IMG/VR virus record: IMGVR_UViG_3300046808_001349
Location: 1-22,406 of that record
Source: a virus
DNA: 22,406 nt
Reading direction: 5' to 3' (one strand)
A model generated the notes under the pieces. The model worked only from the letters and a program-made list of their open reading frames with translations. It did not search any database and was not told the origin of the DNA. Shown here piece by piece: positions 15,460 through 22,406 of the stretch (its first letter is position 1; each line of letters begins with the position of its first letter). A program made the translations under genes and the position numbers.

Positions 15460-16197
15460 GTGAGTGATATTAAGCAATTTATTCAGCAGTTGGAAACCAT
15501 TACCGATGGTGAAGTAGTAGATATTTTCATCCCCTCAGTAAAGAAAAAGGGTAAGTTTCGAGCACTTACCGTTAAACAACATAAAGACATTATTAAGACG
15601 GTAATGGAAGGTTTTGATGGTAGCATTAAGACACCAATTACCTTTAATAACATTCTCAAAGAAAATGCTATCGATAAAGGTCTTGAACTTAAGCTTTATG
15701 ATCGCAACCACATTCTTGTTGAATTACGTAAAGCTACAATTGGTGAGTCGGTAAAAATTGGTGATACAACCTACGACCTCAAAGAACTACCAAAATTTAA
15801 CTTTGAATTTGAAGGTGAACCAAACATCGAATATAAAAATATCTCCGTAGAGATGGAGATTCCAAGCTTAGAGAAAGATACACAGATTACTGAAAAAAGT
15901 ATGTTTGAGTTTGGTAAAATCTCCTCTGAAGAGAAGAAGGTTAAGGACTCTGTGAATATCTTACTTACTTTCGAAATTATTAAATTCATTAAGCAGGTAA
16001 AAATTGGTGAATTGGTACTAAGCTTTGATAAGCTCAGCTTACACGAAAAGAAGAGTATTGTTGATGCTTTTCCACTTAAGCTTAATAATAATATTATTGA
16101 TTTTATCTCTAAGTACAAGGAATATGAGCAATCACTACTCACTTTTGGTGACGGAACTAAGCTTACAATTGATGCTAGTTTCTTGACCAGTGAATAA
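15460..16197 (+). CDS. Baseplate hub protein, T4 gp26-like
   Basis: A 245-residue protein resembling the T4-type base plate family that contains gp26 (208 residues). The family begins with a strand pair, a FR-x-L-T-V-K-(E/Q) segment followed by a helix, and later an L-R-K-x-(T/S)-(I/V)-GE motif. Here these appear as GKFRALTVKQHKDIIKTVMEG (about 32-52) and LVELRKATIGESVKI (about 86-100). The second half is helical and ends with a SLLTFGDGTKLTIDASFL strand pair. It probably acts in hub assembly beside the tape measure. The GTG start at 15460 lies 14 nt after AGGAG, which is long. An ATT codon at 15451 in the same frame would have a better spacing of 5 nt, so the exact start is open. No TAAATA-N5 element precedes it. 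Confidence 0.6.
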   Translation: MSDIKQFIQQLETITDGEVVDIFIPSVKKKGKFRALTVKQHKDIIKTVMEGFDGSIKTPITFNNILKENAIDKGLELKLYDRNHILVELRKATIGESVKIGDTTYDLKELPKFNFEFEGEPNIEYKNISVEMEIPSLEKDTQITEKSMFEFGKISSEEKKVKDSVNILLTFEIIKFIKQVKIGELVLSFDKLSLHEKKSIVDAFPLKLNNNIIDFISKYKEYEQSLLTFGDGTKLTIDASFLTSE

Positions 16198-16205
16198 ATA
16201 TATGT
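16193..16205 (+). promoter_or_regulatory. Late promoter for the tape measure gene
   Basis: AATAAATA at 16193-16200, then TATGT, then the GTG start at 16206. An ATG at 16202 is out of frame and reaches a stop after three codons. The fixed 5-nt spacing therefore favours GTG as the real start. Confidence 0.65.
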
Positions 16206-19200
16206 GTGGCTGATAATCCAAACGACCAAATTTTACCACAGATATTAGCTCTTCTCGAAGGCGAGAAAGATCTGGAACAACCTTCAAATGCTGCTCAAAC
16301 CGAGCAGCATAAAGGTATTATAAAAGATAGGACGGAGAAGCCAAAAGAAAAACCCGCTTCTCTAACTTCCAACGAAGAAGGTAGACTTAAAAATATTGGT
16401 GTAATACTCGCTAATACTATTGGTAGAGAGTTACAAATTGGTAAATATAAGCCAGGTCCTGAGGCTGGTCGTCTCAAGATGGAGCAAACAAAGGTAGGCT
16501 CTGCGGTTAATGTTCCAAAACCACCGCCTGCACCTACAGGACCTGCTAACAGTATTCTTGATCTATTAAAGAATTTAGGTTGGATGGCTCTACTCGGTGG
16601 TATAGCTGCCGCTGCTGCTGCACTGTATGATAATTTAGGTGCTCTTGGTAGAGGTCTAACTAAAATAGCTCTAAAACTTGCACCTTATATAGGTAAGCTA
16701 GCTAGGTTTGGCGGTAAGATTATTAGAGGTATAGGTATGTTAGCGAGTGGGCTAGGTAAACTTGTAACATCTCTTAGTGATGCGTTTAAATATTTTAAAA
16801 CAAAGGGTATAGCGGGGTTTCTTGATGATCTTAAGATGAAGTTTCCCAAGACATCGCAGTTTGTTGATGATACACTTAAGCTTTTCGATGATTTTAAAAA
16901 CTGGTTTAAAAATTCCTGGTTCGGAAAAACTTTAGATAACATTAAAGCAGCTATTAAGGCTAGATTTAAAGGGCTGTTTGTAATGAAAGTAAAAACAGCA
17001 TCAGGAAAAGAACTAGAGCTACTTACAGGACTTGGTGCGAAGGTTGAAAAAATAAAAGATTGGTGGAAAAACACTGTTGGCAGGATATTTGATCTAAAAT
17101 TCCTACAAAAAGCTGAAAAGGCTGGTGATGCCGTAAAAGGAGCTAAAGATTTAGGTAAATTTGGACAAGCGGTACAACGCGTTATAGGTGTTGTAAAGGG
17201 CATAGGCGGCTTTGTAGGAAAAATAGTCGGATGGCTAAAGAGCGGCTTTGGTGCTTTAACGGAGATCGGTGGAACAGTAGCAAAAGTATTGGGTAAGGGT
17301 AAAGGCGGTGGTATACTTGCTAAAATGCTTGGTGGTGCGTTTAAGCTTATAGGTAAAATGCTACAGCCTATACTTAAAAAATTACCTGTTATAGGAGCTG
17401 TTATGAGTATAGGTTTTGCCTGGGCAAGATTTCAAAAAGGCGAAACTATACCCGCAATACTCGAACTAATTTCAGGTATCTTATCCTTTATACCTGGTAT
17501 TGGTACTGTTGGTTCTATTATCATTGATGGTGCATTAATGCTTTATGATATGGATAAGCAGAAGAAGGAAGAGGCTGCTAGTGGCATAGAACCTAAAGAA
17601 GGGGGAGGTATTTTTGGAAAGATTAAAAAATGGATGGGGGATTGGTTAATGCCTAAATTGAGATATCTACCTTTTATAGGAGCTATGTTTTATTACGCTG
17701 ATGCTATTTCAGCATTTACCAGCGGTGATTTATTTAACGGGATAGACAATTTACTTAAAGGTCTTATTGCAACTGTTGGTGGTAAGGGTCTTGTTGATCT
17801 TATAAATAGCGCTTACCCGGTCATAAAAAGCTTCTTTACAGATGAAGAAAAAGCCGAGCCTGAGGCTAAGAGCGAAGAAAAGGGAGGTTTCTTTTCCTGG
17901 GTTAAAGATAAGTTTGCCGAGGCTATGGGGAACCGTGAAAAGCTAAGTAAAATACCTTTCATGAACGTATTCTTCTATGGTGCAGATGCGTGGAATGCTT
18001 TCAAAGGCGGTAAGTGGGGCGAAGGTTTCAAGTTTTTGGGTCTTGCTCTTCTTTCTGCTCTACCTATTACCGGTATAGTACAGACTATATCTCTTGGTAT
18101 TAACTGGGTGTTATCATTCTTCGATGATAATAAAGACCAAGGTCAGCCAGAAGAAATGAAAAGTGACGGTGGGTTCTGGGACTCTATTAAAGGCGCATGG
18201 GAAGCTATAGGTGGTATTGTTGTTGGTGCTATTGATGCTATTAAAAATTGGATATCGGATACCATTAAGAGTATTACTGAGAAAGCTAAAGAGGTCCTTA
18301 ATCCAATGAACTGGTTTGATGGTGAAGAAGAGGATGAGCTTAGCGATGAAGAAAAGCAACGCAGAGCCAAGAAGATGGGGTGGGATAACTGGGATCAATA
18401 TAAAAAATCAAACTGGAAGAAGAATCCTGAAACGATGCCTGCGGCTCAAGCTGCAGCACCAGCTACTACATCTCTACCAACTAATACATCAGATAATGAA
18501 GAATTAATGCGCAGAGCTAAAGCAATGGGTTGGAATACTGCTGATGAGTATAAAAATTCAGGATGGAAAGAAAACCCTGCAATTGCTAAAGGTGCAGAAA
18601 CTGCAGTTTCAGCAGTAGAACAAAATGCTAAGGCAATGGGCTGGAAAACTGTTGATGAGTATAGAAATTCAGGATGGAAACAAAACCCTGCAATTGCTAA
18701 AGGTGCAGAATCTGCTGAAGACCCTGTAGTCTTACGTAATGCCAAAGCAATGGGTTGGAACACCGTTGAAGAGTATAGAAACGCTAACTGGAAGCAGAAC
18801 CCTGCTATGATAGCTGCAGTACCTGCAGCGTCTACAACAACGGCAAGCTTTACAGATACTACCGCAGCCGGAACTACACCAACTACAGGTATAGCGACTG
18901 CAGCACCTGGCTATGGCGTGGCTCCAGGGCAAGTTGCGCAAGGCTTCGCTACTGCTGCAGCACCTGCTACAACATATACACCAACTACTCCTTCTGCTCC
19001 GCTAAATCAAGATGTTAAGGCAAATATCGCCGCTGTTATGGAAGCAGTGAAAGCAAAAGGCTTTACAAATCCGAAGTATCTTGCTGCTGTTTACGGTAAC
19101 GTGATGAAAGAAACAGGTGGTAAGATAATGGCTGAAAATATGAACTACTCAACTACGAGTAATGCTCGTATACGCAGTATTTTCGGTAGCCGTGTTGCGG

Positions 19201-20843
19201 GAATGACAGATGCGCAAATTAATCAAATCAAAAGCACACCTGAATCTTTTGGTAATGCAATGTATGGTGGCCATACAAGAATCGGTAAAAACTTAGGTAA
19301 CGTTGAACCTGGTGATGGTTTTAAGTTTAGAGGTAGAGGATTTGTACAACTTACTGGTAGAGCTGCATACACAAAAGCATCAAAAGCAATCTTCGGTGAT
19401 GATAGATTGGTACAAAATCCTGATTTGGTTCTAGATAGACAGGTCGGTGCTTTAGTTACTGCGTGGGAGCTTGAAGACAGAAAGAGCTGGGCAGGTAAGT
19501 ATGGTATTGATTACAATAACATGACTCAGGAGCAAGCGAATATGCTTGTAACTAGTAAGATTGCAGGTACAAAGGTCACAAGAGGCCAAGGATATCTAGG
19601 TGGTCTTTTAACTAAGGTAGATCAATACTCAACACAATTTAACCCTGCAGATTACGCAGGTGGTTCTACAGCTGTAGCTGCTGCAATGCCATCAAACTTA
19701 GATACAATGGTACCAGCAAACACCAATACAGCTACTGGTGCTGCTACAGCAGGTATTATGTCTGCGCTAGGAATGCAAGCACCTAGTCAAAGCACTGCTC
19801 AATTCCAAGCACAGTCTATAAGCGTACCGAGTGCTGGCGGTCCAGTAACAACAACATGGACGGGTGGTGAGTCAAACTTCAATATTAATGGCGCTAACAT
19901 GGGTCCATTAAACTCAGAGTTCCGTCGTCGTCTTGAAAGCATGGCTGCTGAGTATAGGCAAAAAACTGGTAAGAAAATTACTGTCTCTGGTCCAAGAAGT
20001 GCTTATAGAACATATGAGCAGCAAGTACAGATCTATAAAACAGCGAGACCGGGTTATGCTGCTACACCAGGCTCATCAAACCATGGTTTTGGTTTCGCTC
20101 TTGATATTAACACAGCCGATGCTAATAGAGCTGAAAGCCTGGGACTACTTAAAAAATACGGTCTCCATAGACCAATGATGTCGCCAAGATTGTATGAGCC
20201 TTGGCACCTCGAGCCAGTAGGTCTCGACAAATCAAAACTAGCACAATATCGTGCTCGTAAGGAATCTGGTAAGTTCTCAGGAGATCAACTTGCTTTCGCT
20301 CTAACCGGCGGAGCAGCACCACCGTATACAGAAGGATCATTTATGCCTGCTGGTTCTGTCGCTTCTGCTGCTACACCTACAACGGGCTCTGCAGGCACTG
20401 TCTTTAATACTGGTGCAAGTTCAACACCCGATTCGAGTGGCGGTGGGTTGTTTAGTGGTTTGACCAATCTATTCACTCCTTCTAGTCTCGGTACTTCAGC
20501 TGAAAGCGCTGGCGGCGGTATTTCTAACTTAAGTTCTTCTTCTACACCAGGGCCAATGTCTACAATGGGCGCTGAAAGTAATATAACAAGCAAAATGGAT
20601 GATATCGCCTCCAAACAAATAAGTAAAGCAGACGAAGAAATAAACGTTCTTAAGGATATTGAGAAGAGTATTAAAGAACTTAACAAACAAATTAGTGCAC
20701 TATCACGTGTTACTATAAACAACGTATCAGGCGGTGATGGTAAAACAAGTATTACTAACGCAAATATACCAGAAACAGACAAGAGACTTGAACCTCAAAC
20801 GAGTGGTGGGTTTTTTGGCGGTAAGCTGTTTGGCTTTGCGTAA
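16206..20843 (+). CDS. Tape measure protein with GH19 lysozyme/chitinase-like and M15 peptidase domains
   Basis: A protein of 1545 residues between the hub chaperones and the tube cap, the T4 gene 29 position. Residues 116-190 and 385-640 are hydrophobic and helical; the second block is three tandem units of about 95 residues. Four short GW-type repeats follow (719-866), then an Ala/Thr/Pro linker. Residues about 938-1145 are a GH19 domain: Glu969 (KETGG), ENMNYS, and FRGRGFVQLTGRAAY. Residues about 1225-1337 are an M15 peptidase: Arg near SAYRTYEQQ, zinc ligands His1293 and Asp1300 (SNHGFGFALD) and His1334 with catalytic Glu1331 (EPWH). A coiled-coil-like stretch (about 1460-1500) lies near the end. 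It should set tail length, enter the cell envelope at injection, and cut both glycan and peptide of the wall. The GTG start is fixed by AATAAATA 5 nt upstream. Confidence 0.88.
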   Translation: MADNPNDQILPQILALLEGEKDLEQPSNAAQTEQHKGIIKDRTEKPKEKPASLTSNEEGRLKNIGVILANTIGRELQIGKYKPGPEAGRLKMEQTKVGSAVNVPKPPPAPTGPANSILDLLKNLGWMALLGGIAAAAAALYDNLGALGRGLTKIALKLAPYIGKLARFGGKIIRGIGMLASGLGKLVTSLSDAFKYFKTKGIAGFLDDLKMKFPKTSQFVDDTLKLFDDFKNWFKNSWFGKTLDNIKAAIKARFKGLFVMKVKTASGKELELLTGLGAKVEKIKDWWKNTVGRIFDLKFLQKAEKAGDAVKGAKDLGKFGQAVQRVIGVVKGIGGFVGKIVGWLKSGFGALTEIGGTVAKVLGKGKGGGILAKMLGGAFKLIGKMLQPILKKLPVIGAVMSIGFAWARFQKGETIPAILELISGILSFIPGIGTVGSIIIDGALMLYDMDKQKKEEAASGIEPKEGGGIFGKIKKWMGDWLMPKLRYLPFIGAMFYYADAISAFTSGDLFNGIDNLLKGLIATVGGKGLVDLINSAYPVIKSFFTDEEKAEPEAKSEEKGGFFSWVKDKFAEAMGNREKLSKIPFMNVFFYGADAWNAFKGGKWGEGFKFLGLALLSALPITGIVQTISLGINWVLSFFDDNKDQGQPEEMKSDGGFWDSIKGAWEAIGGIVVGAIDAIKNWISDTIKSITEKAKEVLNPMNWFDGEEEDELSDEEKQRRAKKMGWDNWDQYKKSNWKKNPETMPAAQAAAPATTSLPTNTSDNEELMRRAKAMGWNTADEYKNSGWKENPAIAKGAETAVSAVEQNAKAMGWKTVDEYRNSGWKQNPAIAKGAESAEDPVVLRNAKAMGWNTVEEYRNANWKQNPAMIAAVPAASTTTASFTDTTAAGTTPTTGIATAAPGYGVAPGQVAQGFATAAAPATTYTPTTPSAPLNQDVKANIAAVMEAVKAKGFTNPKYLAAVYGNVMKETGGKIMAENMNYSTTSNARIRSIFGSRVAGMTDAQINQIKSTPESFGNAMYGGHTRIGKNLGNVEPGDGFKFRGRGFVQLTGRAAYTKASKAIFGDDRLVQNPDLVLDRQVGALVTAWELEDRKSWAGKYGIDYNNMTQEQANMLVTSKIAGTKVTRGQGYLGGLLTKVDQYSTQFNPADYAGGSTAVAAAMPSNLDTMVPANTNTATGAATAGIMSALGMQAPSQSTAQFQAQSISVPSAGGPVTTTWTGGESNFNINGANMGPLNSEFRRRLESMAAEYRQKTGKKITVSGPRSAYRTYEQQVQIYKTARPGYAATPGSSNHGFGFALDINTADANRAESLGLLKKYGLHRPMMSPRLYEPWHLEPVGLDKSKLAQYRARKESGKFSGDQLAFALTGGAAPPYTEGSFMPAGSVASAATPTTGSAGTVFNTGASSTPDSSGGGLFSGLTNLFTPSSLGTSAESAGGGISNLSSSSTPGPMSTMGAESNITSKMDDIASKQISKADEEINVLKDIEKSIKELNKQISALSRVTINNVSGGDGKTSITNANIPETDKRLEPQTSGGFFGGKLFGFA
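17313..18170 (+). repeat. Three diverged tandem units of about 95 residues in the tape measure
   Basis: Each unit has a charged linker (GGxF...), then P-(V/F)-(I/M)-(G/N)-A/V-x-F, an ADA-x-x-AF-x-x-G-like segment, a hydrophobic LL-x-GLL-like helix and an SFF-like end. The P(V/F) anchors fall near residues 394, 489 and 584. The units are similar in protein pattern but not in DNA, so the duplications are old. Confidence 0.65.
18360..18803 (+). repeat. Four copies of a GW-type repeat inside the tape measure
   Basis: The protein motif A-K-x-MGW-x-T-x-(D/E)-EY-(K/R)-N-(S/A)-x-W-K-x-NP occurs at residues about 719-741, 769-791, 806-828 and 845-866. Copies 2 and 3 share almost 50 nt with two mismatches at a period of 111 nt (from 18554 and from 18665), which indicates recent duplication. 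Copy 1 is the most diverged. Function is unknown; binding to wall or baseplate partners is possible. Confidence 0.9.
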
Positions 20844-20847
20844 CCCT

Positions 20848-20860
20848 TATAAATAATATT
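20848..20860 (+). promoter_or_regulatory. Late promoter for the tube cap gene
   Basis: A perfect TATAAATA at 20848-20855, then ATATT, then ATG at 20861. It sits in the 17-nt gap after the tape measure gene. Confidence 0.75.
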
Positions 20861-21943
20861 ATGCCTGGTCCGTATTACGCTAAAGTTGGTAAAACAGTAA
20901 AAAGTACTACACTTATTAAGGGCGCAGGAACCTTACCCAATACCGACCCTGAAGTAGTGCTTGAATGTACACGTAAGCCCATTGATGTAATACAGGATTT
21001 TACATGGTCAGCGTCACATATTACAAGTGATACGATGAAGAAAATGCCCAAGGTTTTATTGGTAGAGAGACGACAAGAGCTGAACTCAACGATTTCATCT
21101 GCTCTTTATTATCTCAATGCTGTGCGTAAAGCTGGTAGTTCTCTCGGTGGTGATGCTCTAAATTCTATAAAAACAAAGCTCAATGCTCTGGTAGGTGGTG
21201 AAAATGTATCTAGCACTATATCAAGTACCGTAAAATCTATTAATAGCTTTATTGAAAGTAATGCAATTTCTTCAGACGATGCTGCTCTACTAAAATCTGC
21301 CGAATATCTTCAGTCGTACATGGGTATATATTATACTAAACCCACAGGTTTTAGATATGTCTTACCTTATTTCGGTGATAATGTAATGGATGCGCAAAAC
21401 AGTTTTGGTGCCACGGCACAAGAGAAGACTGGTATCGGTACAGCTATTGAAACAGGTCAAGCTGTAGTTAATGAAATATCTTCAACCGTTAATCTCTCAC
21501 AACCGGGGTCGTATATCGAAAGACCAAAACATTTCCAATATCCAACAGAAGGTAAGTCTGTTACTATAACCTTTCCTCTTGTTAATACGTTTAAAAGAAA
21601 CAACTACCTCCCTTACCAGCAAAACTATGAGCTATTATGGATACTTGCGTTTCAAAATAGACCGTACAGAACATCATTTTCACGAATTTTACCACCGAAG
21701 ATTTATACATTAACGATACCCGGACAAGAGTTCTTTCCTTATTGCTTTTTAAGTAATATGCAGGTAAACTTTAACGGCACAAGACGGTTACTACCTGTAA
21801 CATTACCTTCTGGAACAACGCTCGAAACTACGATACCTGATGCTTATACGGTTTCTTTAACCTTTACTAGCTTACTAGCAAATATCGGTAATACAATGAT
21901 TGCGAAATCTTTCGCTGAAAAAATAAAAACAGGCACTGCTTGA
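20861..21943 (+). CDS. Baseplate tail-tube cap protein (T4 gp48-like)
   Basis: A protein of 360 residues, almost the length of T4 gp48 (364), which links the baseplate hub to the first tube ring. The C-terminal part (about 218-345) is the recognisable tube-fold domain: YIERPKHFQYPTEGKSVTITFPLVNT, then YELLWILAFQNRPYRTSFSRILPPKIYTLTIPGQ, then a CFLSNMQVNFNGTRRL strand and AYTVSLTFTSL at the end. The middle (about 75-160) is helical and rich in Ser and Ala. It directly follows the tape measure, as gene 48 follows 29 in T4. ATG has a perfect TATAAATA exactly 5 nt upstream, a promoter that begins 5 nt after the tape-measure stop. The following gene lies 21 nt downstream. Confidence 0.8.
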   Translation: MPGPYYAKVGKTVKSTTLIKGAGTLPNTDPEVVLECTRKPIDVIQDFTWSASHITSDTMKKMPKVLLVERRQELNSTISSALYYLNAVRKAGSSLGGDALNSIKTKLNALVGGENVSSTISSTVKSINSFIESNAISSDDAALLKSAEYLQSYMGIYYTKPTGFRYVLPYFGDNVMDAQNSFGATAQEKTGIGTAIETGQAVVNEISSTVNLSQPGSYIERPKHFQYPTEGKSVTITFPLVNTFKRNNYLPYQQNYELLWILAFQNRPYRTSFSRILPPKIYTLTIPGQEFFPYCFLSNMQVNFNGTRRLLPVTLPSGTTLETTIPDAYTVSLTFTSLLANIGNTMIAKSFAEKIKTGTA

Positions 21944-21964
21944 TAAATCTTACGGATTATTATT

Positions 21965-22345
21965 ATGAATTTTGACGGAAAATTACAAGACGAAATATTA
22001 GACTTACCACCTTTGGCTCGTGAGAGATATGAAAATATCTTTAATGTTTATAAAACAGTAAAAGACGAAAATAATTTTTATTATTTCTACAATATTTTAA
22101 ATAAGGTAGTTATACCAGATTCTATTGATCAAGGTTTCTTTGATACAATAACGCTTAATAAGAAGTTACCTTGGACGACGCTCTCATACCAAATATATCA
22201 AACCATTAGTCTGTGGTGGTTGCTATTTTTAATAAATAAGCCCAAAAATATTTTTCTTGCAGAAGCAGGAATTGAATATAAGTATATACGTCAAGAATAC
22301 ATTGATCAAATCATAAACGATTTAACCGAACAGATAAATAAATGA
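21965..22345 (+). CDS. Baseplate wedge protein, T4 gp53-like
   Basis: A 126-residue protein (T4 gp53 is 196). The core KKLPWTTLSYQIYQTISLWWLLFLINKPKNIF matches the LysM-like segment of gp53 wedge proteins (W-x-x-(L/I)-x-Y-x-x-Y-x-x-x-x-LWW-x-(I/L)). The N-terminus (LPPLARERYENIFNVYKTVKDENNFYYFYN) is aromatic and probably an extended arm. In T4 gp53 clips wedges together around the hub. No TAAATA-N5 element is present; a weaker GATAAATC lies 15 nt upstream, and the leader has only GGA as a possible ribosome site. The stop overlaps the next ATG by 4 nt. Confidence 0.65.
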   Translation: MNFDGKLQDEILDLPPLARERYENIFNVYKTVKDENNFYYFYNILNKVVIPDSIDQGFFDTITLNKKLPWTTLSYQIYQTISLWWLLFLINKPKNIFLAEAGIEYKYIRQEYIDQIINDLTEQINK

Positions 22346-22406
22346 GCGAACAGGCTAATATCGGAAATAGCGTTTATACCTTTAATTTCTCTATTGCAAC
22401 CGGTAC
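22342..22406 (+). CDS. Start of a further late gene (3' partial, unidentified)
   Basis: ATG at 22342 overlaps the previous stop (ATGA), and the frame stays open to the window end, giving about 21 residues (MSEQANIGNSVYTFNFSIAT...). Tight coupling to the wedge gene suggests another baseplate component. Too little is present to name it. Confidence 0.6.
   Translation, partial: MSEQANIGNSVYTFNFSIATG

Noticed and set aside
15771-16229. 152-codon open frame on the minus strand opposite the gp26-like gene
   Set aside because: Ser/Leu-rich translation typical of the reverse of Lys/Glu-rich coding sequence, with no promoter or motif.
16685-17203. 172-codon open frame on the minus strand opposite the tape measure
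   Set aside because: Also a Ser/Pro/Leu-rich shadow of a Lys/Gly-rich gene; no start signal.
17801-17808. Perfect TATAAATA inside the tape measure gene
   Set aside because: The sequence after it has no start codon at the usual spacing, so it is probably coincidental coding sequence (LINSA).
20285-20782. 165-codon open frame on the minus strand opposite the tape measure end
   Set aside because: Its product is low-complexity and hydrophobic without motifs, and it lies wholly opposite a well-supported gene; an antisense shadow.
22333-22340. GATAAATA just before the last ATG (22342)
   Set aside because: Spacing is 1 nt, not 5; transcription would start inside the gene. The ATGA overlap explains expression better.
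1-22406. tRNA genes, CRISPR arrays, IS elements, riboswitches
   Set aside because: Nearly all bases are coding; the few gaps (under 80 nt) contain only terminators, promoter elements and short spacers.

Overview
The window is a continuous block of late (virion) genes from a tailed, contractile-tail bacteriophage (myovirus) of the broad T4-like lineage. The DNA is AT-rich, genes are tightly packed with 1-56 nt overlaps, and I see no tRNA, rRNA, IS element or CRISPR array. Recognisable T4-type parts are the neck protein (gp14-like), large terminase (gp17-like), tail sheath (gp18-like), tail tube (gp19-like), a gp54-like tube protein, hub proteins or chaperones (gp51/gp26-like), a tape measure in the gp29 position, the tube cap (gp48-like) and a baseplate wedge protein (gp53-like). 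The host cannot be read from the sequence. Strong Shine-Dalgarno sequences are nearly absent, which would suit a host lineage that relies little on them (Bacteroidota are one example), but this is inference.

Layout. 1-6236 (+): two overlapping genes for large proteins. The first is 5'-truncated by the window and ends in a trypsin-like domain (His/Asp/GDSG). The second is a 1614-residue subtilisin-like protein with an I9-like propeptide, an Asp/His/Asn/Ser catalytic set and about 1000 further residues. 6233-8269 (-): a gp14-like neck protein, a 117-residue unknown and a 282-residue acidic protein that may be a head-core or scaffold protein with a nested second product. 8286-12948 (+): large terminase, a tube-fold protein and the sheath. 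13022-13591: the tail tube, flanked by two terminators. 13666-22345: gp54-like tube protein, two hub/chaperone proteins, a 1545-residue tape measure carrying both a GH19 glycosidase and an M15 peptidase, the tube cap and the gp53-like wedge protein. 22342 to the end: the start of one more gene.

The strongest non-gene signal is a repeated element, NNTAAATA followed by exactly 5 nt and then ATG/GTG. It lies before six plus-strand genes and one minus-strand gene, and once before an internal Met codon of the minus-strand acidic gene; a ninth case has 7 nt. It matches the T4 late promoter TATAAATA. In T4 that octamer occupies -13 to -6, so the predicted transcription start here is the first base of the start codon, and most late mRNAs would be leaderless.

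How the parts fit: the minus-strand genes and terminase make and fill the head and neck. Sheath, tube, tape measure, cap and wedge build the contractile tail. The tape measure carries two different wall-cutting enzymes for DNA entry. The two proteases beside the structural cluster may act on virion proteins during maturation or on host surface proteins at infection.
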